A DNA stretch of 64,000 bases, from contig CAZNTE010000010.1 of NCBI GenBank assembly GCA_964575895.1, positions 27,910-91,909 of the forward strand. The letters are read 5' to 3'. The DNA is from Gudongella sp964575895 (GTDB taxonomy: Bacteria > Bacillota > Clostridia > Tissierellales > Tissierellaceae). Of the stretch, positions 16,979 to 25,524 are shown in pieces (the first letter of the stretch is position 1; each line of letters starts with the position of its first letter). The notes beneath the pieces are model-generated. The model ran no database searches. It worked only from the letters and a program-made list of their open reading frames with translations, and was not told where the DNA came from. A program made the translations under genes and the position numbers.

Positions 16979-18235
16979 GTGGTTATTATAAATGCTATAA
17001 CTGTAAAGAATATTTTGTTTGGATATAATAAAAAAGATGTATTAAGAGATATAACCTTTGATGTACTAGAAGGAGAATTCTTGAGTATTATTGGACCTAA
17101 TGGATCAGGAAAGTCAACCTTGCTAAAGACATTAAACCATATATTTATACCTAAGTCAGGACAAATTCTGATTAAAGATTTACCTATAGAAAACTATAAG
17201 AAGAAAGATTTAGCTAAGTATATGGCCATGGTCCCTCAAGATACTAATGTTGATTTTGAGTTTAGGGTAGAAGAGGTAGTGGCAATGGGTAGACATCCTT
17301 TTCAGAAGAGATTCCAACAAGAAACCAAGGAAGATGAGGACATTATATACCAGTCCATGGAATTGACTAATACACTGGAGATTAGAAACAGGTATATCAA
17401 CGAAATTTCAGGAGGAGAACGACAAAGGGTATTCATAGCAAAGGCATTAGCTCAAAAACCAAGTATTATACTTCTTGATGAACCCACATCCCATTTAGAT
17501 ATTAATCATCAGATGGATATTTTAAACCTTCTAAAAAGATTGAATGAAGAAAATGGAATAACAGTAGTCCTAGTAATCCATGACATTAATTTAGCCAGTA
17601 GATATTCTGACAGGATCCTACTTTTGGATAGTGGAGAAGTCATTGGATTAGGAAACCCAGAGGAAGTTATAAGTATAGAAAATATTGAAAAATCTTATGG
17701 AATGAATGTCGCAATAGAAAGAAATAAGTACACTGATCACATATATCTAACTCCAATAGAGATCAAGCATAGAATCAAGGATAAAAAGTATTACAATATC
17801 CATATTATATCAGGTGGTGGTACGGGGCAGGAGCTAATAAATCGTCTATATGGGGAAGGGCATAGTCTAAGTCTTGGAGTGCTCAATGTAGGAGATAGTG
17901 ACTGGCAACATGGTAGGAGTTTAAGGATAGAGATAGTAGAAGAAAAACCATTTTCTAGTATTTCTGATAAATCATACAAAAAAGCATTAGATAAAGTGAA
18001 AGAATCAGACATAGTTATAATGACAAATGTACCTATTGGATCAGGAAATCTCCTTAACCTAAAATTAGCAGAGAGATCCATTGAACTGGGGAAAAAAATA
18101 ATTTATTATGAAGAAGACCACTATGAGAACTTTGACTTTACAAATGGAGAAGCTACAACCATTTTGGATAGTATGAAGGCAAAAGGCATAAAGGTTATTA
18201 AAAATATTGATGATATAATTGAAGAATTAAAGTAA
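16979..18235 (+). CDS. btuD: B12-type ABC transporter ATPase with extra C-terminal domain
   Basis: A 418-residue protein. Residues 1-250 are an ABC ATPase of the FepC/BtuD kind: Walker A GPNGSGKST, signature ISGGERQRV, Walker B IILLDEPTSHLD and the H-loop VIHDINLASR. Residues from about 262 form an additional domain of about 155 residues that starts IHIISGGGTGQELINRLYGE, has a VIMTNVPIGSGN segment and looks like a Rossmann-type alpha/beta fold. The job of this domain is not known. The start is weak: GTG at 16979 comes 3 bases after the permease stop with no clear ribosome site, so coupling is likely. Confidence 0.85.
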   Translation: MVIINAITVKNILFGYNKKDVLRDITFDVLEGEFLSIIGPNGSGKSTLLKTLNHIFIPKSGQILIKDLPIENYKKKDLAKYMAMVPQDTNVDFEFRVEEVVAMGRHPFQKRFQQETKEDEDIIYQSMELTNTLEIRNRYINEISGGERQRVFIAKALAQKPSIILLDEPTSHLDINHQMDILNLLKRLNEENGITVVLVIHDINLASRYSDRILLLDSGEVIGLGNPEEVISIENIEKSYGMNVAIERNKYTDHIYLTPIEIKHRIKDKKYYNIHIISGGGTGQELINRLYGEGHSLSLGVLNVGDSDWQHGRSLRIEIVEEKPFSSISDKSYKKALDKVKESDIVIMTNVPIGSGNLLNLKLAERSIELGKKIIYYEEDHYENFDFTNGEATTILDSMKAKGIKVIKNIDDIIEELK

Positions 18236-18266
18236 TAGAGGCATTTTAATGGCTCTATTATTTTTT
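18233..18266 (+). terminator. terminator of the B12 uptake operon
   Basis: An 8-bp stem (18233-18240 with 18253-18260), extendable by a GC pair, is followed by TTTTTT. The btuD stop codon begins the left arm. Confidence 0.8.
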
Positions 18267-18328
18267 GGTAGGTAATTATTTAATTTTCACCTCGTGTGTG
18301 ATATATTGATTGTATATGGAGGTATAAG

Positions 18329-19150
18329 ATGAACGACATAAAATTAATAGCAATAGATATGGATGGAACCTTACTAAATAGTAAAAATCAATTAACAGAT
18401 CGGACATTTAATGCAATTAACAAGGCACAAGAAAAAGGAGTAAAGGTTGTAATAGCAACAGGAAGAGTATTGAAGTCAGCTCTTCACTACTCAAAAGAGT
18501 TGAATCTTGATAGTTATGTGTCAGCATGTAATGGAGCTATTGTAGTAGATGAGTTTAGTACTCCAGTACTTAAAAAACCTATAGGCAAAGGAGACCTGGA
18601 GAAGGTTATGGAGTTAGGACATAGTTTGGGAATTTATTTTCATTTTTATAACGAAGATACATTTTTCACAAAAACTCTTGTTCAAGAAGTAATAGATTAT
18701 TATACTCCTACAACTAAAAAATTTCAGAGTCAAGCAATCGGAATAAAAATATATGACAAAATAAGTGACATCGTTTGTATTGGAGATTTATCTATATATA
18801 AGTTTTTGTTTATCGATAATGATAAGGATAAACTTAAAATATTGAGAGAGAAGTTAGTGGATATGGATACCATTGATATATCAAGTAGTTGGAACAATAA
18901 TATTGAAGTTATGGCAAAAGGTGCTTCAAAAGGAAATAGTATTGAGTATCTATGTAACCAGTTTGGGATTAGTAGATCTCAAGTAATGGCTATAGGGGAT
19001 AATGAGAATGACTTATCCATGATTAAGTATGCCGGATTTGGAGTTGCCATGGAAAATGGAGAAGATGTTGTAAAAAAAGCTGCTAAGTATATAACTGCAA
19101 CAAATGAAGATGATGGAGTGGCAAAAGCAATAGAAAAATTTGTTTTGTAA
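18329..19150 (+). CDS. Cof-type HAD family phosphatase
   Basis: A 273-residue HAD-superfamily hydrolase of the Cof/YbiV subgroup (type IIB cap). Motif I is AIDMDGTLLNS, motif II VVIATGR, and motifs III/IV are in KGNSIEYLCNQFGI and MAIGDNENDLSMIKYAG. These cytosolic phosphatases act on sugar phosphates or phosphorylated cofactors such as FMN and PLP; the substrate cannot be predicted. It is 14 bases before trmL. Confidence 0.9.
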   Translation: MNDIKLIAIDMDGTLLNSKNQLTDRTFNAINKAQEKGVKVVIATGRVLKSALHYSKELNLDSYVSACNGAIVVDEFSTPVLKKPIGKGDLEKVMELGHSLGIYFHFYNEDTFFTKTLVQEVIDYYTPTTKKFQSQAIGIKIYDKISDIVCIGDLSIYKFLFIDNDKDKLKILREKLVDMDTIDISSSWNNNIEVMAKGASKGNSIEYLCNQFGISRSQVMAIGDNENDLSMIKYAGFGVAMENGEDVVKKAAKYITATNEDDGVAKAIEKFVL

Positions 19151-19164
19151 GAGAGTGATAATTT

Positions 19165-19632
19165 ATGAATTTAAATATAGTACTAGTTGAACCTGAAATT
19201 CCACACAATACAGGAAGTATTGCCAGAACTTGTGCTTTAACGGGAGCTAAACTCCATTTAGTTAGACCATTGGGATTCTCAACAGATGACAAACACATGA
19301 AACGGGCAGGACTCGATTACTGGCATTTGGTTGAGATCTCATATTACGATAGTTTTCAGGAAGTAATGGACAAGAATCCTGATGGAATGTTTTATTATGC
19401 CACTACTAAGGCTAAGAATAACTATGCTCAGTTTGAATATCCCGACAACACTTTTTTAGTTTTTGGGAAGGAAACCAAAGGGTTGCCAAAGGATTTAATT
19501 GATAAGAATATTGATACAGCTATAAGAATTCCAATGAAGAAGAATATAGCCAGATCACTAAATCTGTCTAACTCAGCAAACATAATAATATATGAGGTGC
19601 TTAGACAACATGGATTTGAAAATCTTGAATAG
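19165..19632 (+). CDS. trmL: tRNA (cytidine(34)-2'-O)-methyltransferase
   Basis: A 155-residue SPOUT methyltransferase (EC 2.1.1.207), which methylates the ribose at wobble position 34 of leucine tRNAs. Conserved parts are VEPEIPHNTGSIARTCALTG, HLVRPLGFS, FGKETKGLP and the trefoil-knot segment IRIPMKKNIARSLNLSNS. The short length with only the SPOUT domain is typical of TrmL. It is co-transcribed with the HAD gene. Confidence 0.93.
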   Translation: MNLNIVLVEPEIPHNTGSIARTCALTGAKLHLVRPLGFSTDDKHMKRAGLDYWHLVEISYYDSFQEVMDKNPDGMFYYATTKAKNNYAQFEYPDNTFLVFGKETKGLPKDLIDKNIDTAIRIPMKKNIARSLNLSNSANIIIYEVLRQHGFENLE

Positions 19633-19703
19633 AAAAATTATTGTTCTTTTAAACCACTAAATGTGATAATATATTTTAGTGACTAAACAAAGGAGGAGAC
19701 AAT

Positions 19704-21311
19704 ATGGACTTATTACTTCCTGTACTGGGAGGGTTGGGACTTTTTTTATTTGGTATGAACACCATGGGAAGTGGACTGGAAAAAGCTGCAGGAAATAAGC
19801 TAAAGAAGATGATTGAGGCACTTACATCTAATAGGATTAAAGGAATTTTTGTAGGGATATTTGTTACTATGCTAATTCAAAGTAGTAGTGCCACAACAGT
19901 AATGGTAGTTGGATTTGTAAATGCTGGTATAATGACACTACCCCAAGCAATAGGTGTAATAATGGGTGCAAATATTGGAACAACAATAACAGCCCAATTA
20001 ATAGCATTCAAGTTAACTGATTATGCGCCTCTTGCAGTCGCTGTTGGTGTTGCAATTTGGATGGTTGCAAAGAATAAGAAGGCTAAGACATACGCAGAAA
20101 TACTTATAGGATTTGGTATTCTTTTTATTGGTATGGATATGATGGGTGATGGACTAAAACCGTTAGCTGATCTTCCTGCATTCACAAATATAATAATTAG
20201 TCTAAACAACCCAGTAATGGGAATGTTGGTAGGACTTGGTCTTACCACTATAGTTCAATCGAGCTCGGCATCAATTGGATTACTACAAGCTTTGGCAGGC
20301 GAAGGGTTTGTTAATATGAACATGGCTTTCCCCATTCTATTTGGTGAAAACATAGGTACTACTACTACAGCTTTGATTTCTAGTATTGGAGCTAATAGGA
20401 CAGCAAAAAGAGCTGCAATGATACACTTTTTAATGAAGGTTATAGGTACATTAGTCTTTATGACCTTACTTAGATATCCTATTGAAGCAATTGTAACCAG
20501 AATTACTCCAGATGATGTAGTAAGGCAGATAGCAAATGCACATACAACGTTTAATGTAATTAATACTATTATTCTATTCCCATTTGCCTCATATATAGTA
20601 AAGGCTGCTGAGTGGTTAGTGCCTGGGGGAAATGATGAAGATATAACAGAATCTAAATACCTGGATAAGCGTATAATTGAAACTCCTTCCATAGCCTTAG
20701 GTCAGGCAGCAAGGGAAACTAATAGAATGGGTAATTTAGTTTTAGAGAATCTAGCTGCTTGTAGAGTTGTGATGCTAGAAGATAAAATTGAAGGTGTAGA
20801 TGCTATTTTCGATAGGGAAAAATCCATTAATAAGATTCAAAGAGAAATAACCGATTATTTAGTTAGATTATCGAATGCATCATTATCAGATGAACAACAT
20901 GCTGATGTAAATGCAATGCTTTATGTTATAGGAGATATTGAAAGAGTTGGGGACCACATAGAAAACATAACAGAGTTAGCTCAATATAAATCAGACAACA
21001 ACCTATATTTCACTCCCCAGGCCGTTAAAGAAATGGGAGAGATGTTTGATGTGTGTGATGAAGTTTTCAAATCTGCATTGACAAGTTACAAGGATACTGA
21101 TGAGATTCTTGCAAGGCAGGTACTAATACTCGAGGATGAAGTTGACAGATTAGAAAAACAAAATAGGGCGAATCACATTGACCGACTAAATAAGATGTTA
21201 TGTTCAACAGGTTCAGGGATAGTATTCTTAGATGCTATTAGTAATCTTGAAAGAGTTTCAGATCATGCTAGAAATATAGCAATGTATGTCCTAGATAAGT
21301 TCAAAGATTAG
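19704..21311 (+). CDS. Na/Pi cotransporter II-related protein with PhoU-like domain
   Basis: A 535-residue phosphate transporter. Residues 1-310 are the two-repeat Na/Pi-cotransporter domain, each repeat with a QSSSA motif (IQSSSATTVM and VQSSSASIG) that forms the substrate site. Residues from about 345 on are a PhoU-like helical domain with IERVGDHIENI and LERVSDHARNIA, the metal-binding E/DxxxD signatures. The protein probably imports phosphate with sodium. A strong AAAGGAGGAG ribosome site precedes the ATG. Confidence 0.9.
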   Translation: MDLLLPVLGGLGLFLFGMNTMGSGLEKAAGNKLKKMIEALTSNRIKGIFVGIFVTMLIQSSSATTVMVVGFVNAGIMTLPQAIGVIMGANIGTTITAQLIAFKLTDYAPLAVAVGVAIWMVAKNKKAKTYAEILIGFGILFIGMDMMGDGLKPLADLPAFTNIIISLNNPVMGMLVGLGLTTIVQSSSASIGLLQALAGEGFVNMNMAFPILFGENIGTTTTALISSIGANRTAKRAAMIHFLMKVIGTLVFMTLLRYPIEAIVTRITPDDVVRQIANAHTTFNVINTIILFPFASYIVKAAEWLVPGGNDEDITESKYLDKRIIETPSIALGQAARETNRMGNLVLENLAACRVVMLEDKIEGVDAIFDREKSINKIQREITDYLVRLSNASLSDEQHADVNAMLYVIGDIERVGDHIENITELAQYKSDNNLYFTPQAVKEMGEMFDVCDEVFKSALTSYKDTDEILARQVLILEDEVDRLEKQNRANHIDRLNKMLCSTGSGIVFLDAISNLERVSDHARNIAMYVLDKFKD

Positions 21312-21340
21312 AAAAAATGTAATAAATATTGATTAGAAAA

Positions 21341-21374
21341 AAACCTTTAGTGCAAGTGCTAGAGGTTTCATTTT
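21341..21374 (+). terminator. terminator after the Na/Pi cotransporter gene
   Basis: Stem AAACCT with AGGTTT (21341-21346 with 21363-21368), extended inside by TAG/CTA across a mismatch, followed by CATTTT. The T-run is short. Confidence 0.55.
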
Positions 21375-21478
21375 GCCTCAAGATCACACTAATCAAATAC
21401 AGCAATAAAGAGCATTTCGGGTATTATTAGTTTTTTCAATGAGACATAAGTTTTTATTCAAATATTTAATATTATCTA

Positions 21479-21507
21479 TTGATATTTGTGTTATTATGGA
21501 GTATAAT
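21479..21507 (+). promoter_or_regulatory. promoter of the glycine reductase operon
   Basis: TTGATA (21479-21484), a 17-base spacer and TATAAT (21502-21507) lie about 65 bases before the glycine aptamers. This is the best sigma-A-type promoter in the 525-base gap between the Na/Pi gene and trxB. The rest of the gap upstream of it holds only a terminator. Confidence 0.7.
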
Positions 21508-21571
21508 GTCCATGATAGAGTTGTTAAAAATGTAACAAACAAGATTCAAAATTCTGAAAACTTCTGAATGA

Positions 21572-21750
21572 TTATTGCGGGAGAGACCCAAAGTGGCGCC
21601 GAAGGAGAAATTGATAGAGTTAGCCCCTCTACCAGGAACCTCTCAGGCAAAAGGACCGTAATAGGACAGAACTCTGGAAAGCGTCTTTCACCGAAGGAGC
21701 AATTTGTGCTTTTTATAGGTACAGAGAATCTCTCAGGTTAATAAACAGAG
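21572..21750 (+). ncRNA. tandem glycine riboswitch
   Basis: Two glycine aptamers follow each other. The first has GGGAGAGACC, GGCGCCGAAGGAG and CCTCTCAGGCAAAAGGACCG (21580-21657). The second has CACCGAAGGAGCAA and GAATCTCTCAGG (21689-21737). These are the hallmark blocks of the cooperative two-aptamer gcvT-type RNA. It is placed between the promoter and trxB, so it most likely turns the glycine reductase operon on when glycine is plentiful. The limits are approximate. Confidence 0.94.
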
Positions 21751-21785
21751 TAAATAGGCAAAGGTCTATTTATTCTGTTTTTTTT
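21743..21785 (+). terminator. glycine riboswitch terminator
   Basis: Arms 21743-21757 and 21766-21780 pair at 14 of 15 positions (one A-G clash or wobble), followed by more T's. The left arm overlaps the closing part of the second aptamer, so glycine binding would compete with the hairpin, as expected for an ON switch. Confidence 0.85.
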
Positions 21786-21836
21786 AACAGATTTTAAGTT
21801 ATATGGCCTAACTAAATATAAGAAGGAGGTTATTAG

Positions 21837-22769
21837 ATGATTTATGATGTAGTGATTATTGGGGCAGGACCTGCTGGACTTTCAGCCGGATTGTATGCTG
21901 CTAGAGCTAGACTTAGCACTTTAATCATCGAGAAGGAAGCTGCGGGAGGACAAATAGCAACTACTGATGAAGTTGCAAATTATCCAGGCTCCATTGAACA
22001 CGCAACAGGACCATCATTAGTAGCTAGAATGGTTGAACAAGCAGAGGAGTTTGGGGCAAAGAGAGTTTCGGATACTATTCTTTCAGTGGACTTTTCAAAA
22101 GAGATAAAAGTGTTAAAGGGTGAGAAGGAAGAGTATCAAGCTAAGACAATCATTGTTGCAACTGGAGCAGTCCCTAAGCACATAGGATGTCCTGGAGAAA
22201 AGGAATTAACTGGTAGAGGAATATCATATTGTGCAACTTGTGATGGAGCATTCTTTGAAGATTTAGAGGTTTTCGTTGTAGGTGGAGGAGACTCTGCTGT
22301 AGAAGAAGCTATGTTCTTAACCAAGTTTGCAAGAAAAGTTACAATAGTTCACAGAAGAGATTCATTAAGAGCAGCAAAGTCAATACAAGAAAAAGCTTTT
22401 AAGAATGAAAAAATTGAGTATCTTTGGGATTCAGTGATAACTGAAGTAAAAGGAGAAGGGCTACTTGAATCAATAGTAGTAAAAAATCTTAAAACCAATG
22501 AAGAGACAGAAATATTTGCTGATGAAAATGATGGAACATTCGGAGTATTTGTATTTATAGGTTATGATCCAGCCACAAAACTTTTTGAAGGTGTTCTAAA
22601 CATGGATGGTGGGTATATAATAACTGATGACAACATGAAGACTAATGTTCCTGGAATATTTGCTGCTGGTGATAACAGGGTTAAGTCTTTAAGACAAGTT
22701 GTTACTGCAACTGCAGATGGAGCAATAGCAGCTACTCAAGCTGAAAAATATATAGAAGATAACTTTTAA
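21837..22769 (+). CDS. trxB: thioredoxin reductase of the glycine reductase operon
   Basis: A 310-residue low-molecular-weight thioredoxin reductase (EC 1.8.1.9), a FAD/NAD(P)H flavoenzyme. FAD site VIIGAGPAGLSAGLYAARAR, redox cysteines in YCATCDG, the nucleotide-binding GGGDSAVEEAMFL, HRRD and the C-terminal GIFAAGDNR. It heads the grd operon, as in other glycine-fermenting clostridia, and supplies electrons through the next gene's thioredoxin to selenoprotein A. A grdX gene, often first in such operons, is absent. Confidence 0.95.
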   Translation: MIYDVVIIGAGPAGLSAGLYAARARLSTLIIEKEAAGGQIATTDEVANYPGSIEHATGPSLVARMVEQAEEFGAKRVSDTILSVDFSKEIKVLKGEKEEYQAKTIIVATGAVPKHIGCPGEKELTGRGISYCATCDGAFFEDLEVFVVGGGDSAVEEAMFLTKFARKVTIVHRRDSLRAAKSIQEKAFKNEKIEYLWDSVITEVKGEGLLESIVVKNLKTNEETEIFADENDGTFGVFVFIGYDPATKLFEGVLNMDGGYIITDDNMKTNVPGIFAAGDNRVKSLRQVVTATADGAIAATQAEKYIEDNF

Positions 22770-22784
22770 ATAGGAGGTAGAAAA

Positions 22785-23102
22785 ATGATCGAGTTAAATA
22801 AAGAGAATTTTGAAGAAGAAGTTTTAAAAGCAGAAGGAACAGTGTTGGTAGATTACTGGTCACCTTCATGTGAACCATGTAAAGCACTTATGCCACATGT
22901 TCATGAATATGAAGAAAAATATGGTGATAAGATCAAATTTACTTCATTAGATATAACAGTTGCAAGAAGAGTTGCAATTGGTCAAAAAGTATTGGGATTG
23001 CCAGTTATTGCTATTTACCAAAACGGCGAAAGAATTGATTCAGTTGTTGGAGATGAGGCAACTTCAAAATCAGTTGAAGAGTTAATCACTAAGTATTGCT
23101 AG
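22785..23102 (+). CDS. trxA: thioredoxin with SCEPC active site
   Basis: A 105-residue thioredoxin. The active site is SPSCEPCKAL (C29 and C32) in place of the canonical WCGPC, a variation known from thioredoxins in grd operons of amino-acid fermenters. The fold motifs DYWSPSCEPC and a cis-Pro segment GLPVIAIYQNGE are clear. It carries electrons from TrxB to the glycine reductase complex. It is 15 bases after trxB with a good AGGAGG site. Confidence 0.93.
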   Translation: MIELNKENFEEEVLKAEGTVLVDYWSPSCEPCKALMPHVHEYEEKYGDKIKFTSLDITVARRVAIGQKVLGLPVIAIYQNGERIDSVVGDEATSKSVEELITKYC

Positions 23103-23169
23103 TAATACCTAAAATACCGGATTGGCCGGTTTAGGATAGATCAACCAAATATTCAAGGAGGTGAAGTTA

Positions 23170-24456
23170 ATGCGTCTAGAATTAGGGCATGTACTAATTA
23201 AAGATGTTACATTCGGCGATACTACAAAACTACAAAATGGAGTTCTTACAATAAATAAATCTGAGTTATTAGACTTAATAAAGGAAGATGAACACCTAGC
23301 TACTGTGGATATTGATATCGCCAAACCAGGTGAAAGTGTAAGAATTACACCTGTAAAAGACGTAGTTGAACCAAGGGTTAAGGTAGAAGGTCCTGGAGGA
23401 GTTTTCCCAGGGGTACTATCAAAAGTTGATGTTGTAGGTTCAGGAAAAACCAATGTATTAAAAGGTTGTGCAATTATGACAACTGGTAAAATCGTTGGAT
23501 TCCAAGAAGGAATAGTTGATATGACTGGACCAGGAGCAGAATATACTCCTTTTTCAAAGACTATCAATATAGTTTTAAATTGTGAACCTGTTGCAGGATT
23601 AAAGCAACACGATCATGAAAGAGCAGTTAGATTTGCAGGATTTAAGGCAGCAGCATATTTAGCTGAAACTGCAAAGTCATTAACTCCTGATCATGTAGAG
23701 GTTTACGAAGTAGATACATTTGTTGAAGGAATCAAGAAACATCCATTACTTCCAAGAATTGGATATGTACAGATGCTTCAAACTCAAGGTCTCCTTCATG
23801 ACACTTATGTATATGGAGTAGATGCTAAACAAATAGTTCCAACTATCATGTATCCAACTGAGATGATGGATGGGGCAATTGTTTCTGGAAACTGTGTATC
23901 TGCATGTGATAAGAATACAACTTATCATCACTTAAACAATCCAGTTATCCACGACATGTTAAAGGCTCATGGCAAGGAGTTTAACTTTGTTGGAGTAATC
24001 ATTACCAATGAAAACGTGTATCTAGCAGACAAGGAAAGATCTTCAAATTGGACTGCGAAATTAGCTGAATATCTAAATCTTGATGGAGTTATTATTTCTC
24101 AAGAGGGATTTGGAAATCCAGATACAGACCTTATTATGAACTGTAAGAAAATCGAAGCTAAAGGCATTAAAACTGTTATTATTACGGACGAATATGCAGG
24201 AAGAGATGGTGCGAGCCAGTCCCTAGCTGATGCTGATAAATCAGCTGATGCAGTAGTAACAGGTGGAAATGCAAACGAAGTAATAGTATTACCTCCAATG
24301 GATAAGGTAATTGGAACTCTAGCATATACTGATATTATAGCTGGAGGATTTGATGGATCACTTGCGGCAGATGGAACAATCACTGTTGAGATTCAAGCAA
24401 TTACTGGAGCTACAAATGAAATTGGATTTAATAAAATGTCAGCTAGAACTTACTAA
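23170..24456 (+). CDS. grdE: glycine reductase component B proprotein GrdE
   Basis: A 428-residue proprotein of glycine reductase component B, the substrate-specific part that binds glycine by a pyruvoyl group. In known GrdE the chain is cut at an Asn-Cys bond and the Cys becomes pyruvoyl at residue 242. Here, with the start at ATG 23170, VSGNCVSACDKNTTYHH puts the Cys at exactly 242 (23893-23895). A GTG at 23161 is in frame but lies in the AAGGAGGTG ribosome site. Glycine specificity is supported by the operon and riboswitch. Confidence 0.94.
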   Translation: MRLELGHVLIKDVTFGDTTKLQNGVLTINKSELLDLIKEDEHLATVDIDIAKPGESVRITPVKDVVEPRVKVEGPGGVFPGVLSKVDVVGSGKTNVLKGCAIMTTGKIVGFQEGIVDMTGPGAEYTPFSKTINIVLNCEPVAGLKQHDHERAVRFAGFKAAAYLAETAKSLTPDHVEVYEVDTFVEGIKKHPLLPRIGYVQMLQTQGLLHDTYVYGVDAKQIVPTIMYPTEMMDGAIVSGNCVSACDKNTTYHHLNNPVIHDMLKAHGKEFNFVGVIITNENVYLADKERSSNWTAKLAEYLNLDGVIISQEGFGNPDTDLIMNCKKIEAKGIKTVIITDEYAGRDGASQSLADADKSADAVVTGGNANEVIVLPPMDKVIGTLAYTDIIAGGFDGSLAADGTITVEIQAITGATNEIGFNKMSARTY

Positions 24457-24468
24457 GATATATAATAA

Positions 24469-24970
24469 TAGATGAATATAGAAAGGAAGTGGAGAAATGT
24501 CAATATTTAACGAGAACAGTAAAGTAATCGTTATAGGAGACAGAGACGGTATTCCAGGGCCAGCCATGGAAGAATGTATAAAAACCACTCCTGCAGAGGT
24601 AGTATTTTCAGCAACTGAATGTTTTGTCTGAACGGCTGCAGGAGCAATGGACTTAGAGAATCAAAAGAGGGTAAAAGACCTAACTGAAAAATACGGAGCA
24701 GAAAATGTTGTAGTATTAATCGGTGGAGCAGAAGCAGAATCAGCAGGATTAGCAGCTGAGACAGTAACTGCAGGAGACCCTACATTCGCAGGTCCATTAG
24801 CAGGAGTTCCGTTGGGACTTAAAGTATACCATGCAGTAGAGCCAGAATTCAAAGAGTCAGTAGACGCAGATGTTTACGACGATCAAATAGGTATGATGGA
24901 AATGGTGTTGGATGTTGATGCCATAGTTGAAGAAGTAAGTAAAATGAGAAGTGAGTACGGAAAGTACTAA
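24469..24970 (+). repeat. grdA tandem duplication, unit 1
   Basis: About 502 bases repeated at 24990-25491, offset 521. The units include the ribosome site and the whole grdA gene and differ at only three positions by eye: 24474, 24496 and 24965. Confidence 0.95.
24497..24970 (+). CDS. grdA: glycine reductase selenoprotein A (Sec at UGA), copy 1
   Basis: A 157-residue selenoprotein A, the small shared subunit that takes the carboxymethyl group from component B as a Se-ether and passes it to component C. The in-frame TGA at 24629-24631 is Sec45, in the diagnostic context ECFVUTAAGAMD. Without recoding the gene would seem split and be read only from the ATG at 24647. The N-terminus KVIVIGDRDGIPGPAMEEC is characteristic. 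Ribosome site GGAAGTGGAG. The bacterial SECIS should lie right after the UGA; only a weak short hairpin is visible there. A second, protein-identical copy follows. Confidence 0.95.
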
Positions 24971-24989
24971 TTGAATTGAAATTGTAGAG

Positions 24990-25491
24990 TAGATAAATAT
25001 AGAAAGGAAGTGGAGGAATGTCAATATTTAACGAGAACAGTAAAGTAATCGTTATAGGAGACAGAGACGGTATTCCAGGGCCAGCCATGGAAGAATGTAT
25101 AAAAACCACTCCTGCAGAGGTAGTATTTTCAGCAACTGAATGTTTTGTCTGAACGGCTGCAGGAGCAATGGACTTAGAGAATCAAAAGAGGGTAAAAGAC
25201 CTAACTGAAAAATACGGAGCAGAAAATGTTGTAGTATTAATCGGTGGAGCAGAAGCAGAATCAGCAGGATTAGCAGCTGAGACAGTAACTGCAGGAGACC
25301 CTACATTCGCAGGTCCATTAGCAGGAGTTCCGTTGGGACTTAAAGTATACCATGCAGTAGAGCCAGAATTCAAAGAGTCAGTAGACGCAGATGTTTACGA
25401 CGATCAAATAGGTATGATGGAAATGGTGTTGGATGTTGATGCCATAGTTGAAGAAGTAAGTAAAATGAGAAGTGAGTACGGAAAATACTAA
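24990..25491 (+). repeat. grdA tandem duplication, unit 2
   Basis: Second unit of the direct repeat that starts at 24469. The spacer between the units is only 19 bases. Confidence 0.95.
25018..25491 (+). CDS. grdA: glycine reductase selenoprotein A (Sec at UGA), copy 2
   Basis: A second copy of selenoprotein A, 157 residues, identical in protein sequence to the first. TGA at 25150-25152 encodes Sec45. In the coding sequence I see a single synonymous change (AAG to AAA in the Lys before the final Tyr). The ribosome site differs by one base (GGAGG against GGAGA), so this copy may be translated slightly better. The duplication probably raises the dose of the small subunit relative to the other Grd proteins, or it is very recent. 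Confidence 0.94.
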
Positions 25492-25524
25492 TACTCCCAA
25501 TAATATAGGAGAGGAGGGAACCAA

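Noticed and set aside
24629..24631. TGA stop splitting grdA, and the same at 25150 and 26572
   Set aside because: These are selenocysteine codons in the well-known contexts of GrdA and GrdB, not stops; the genes were joined across them.
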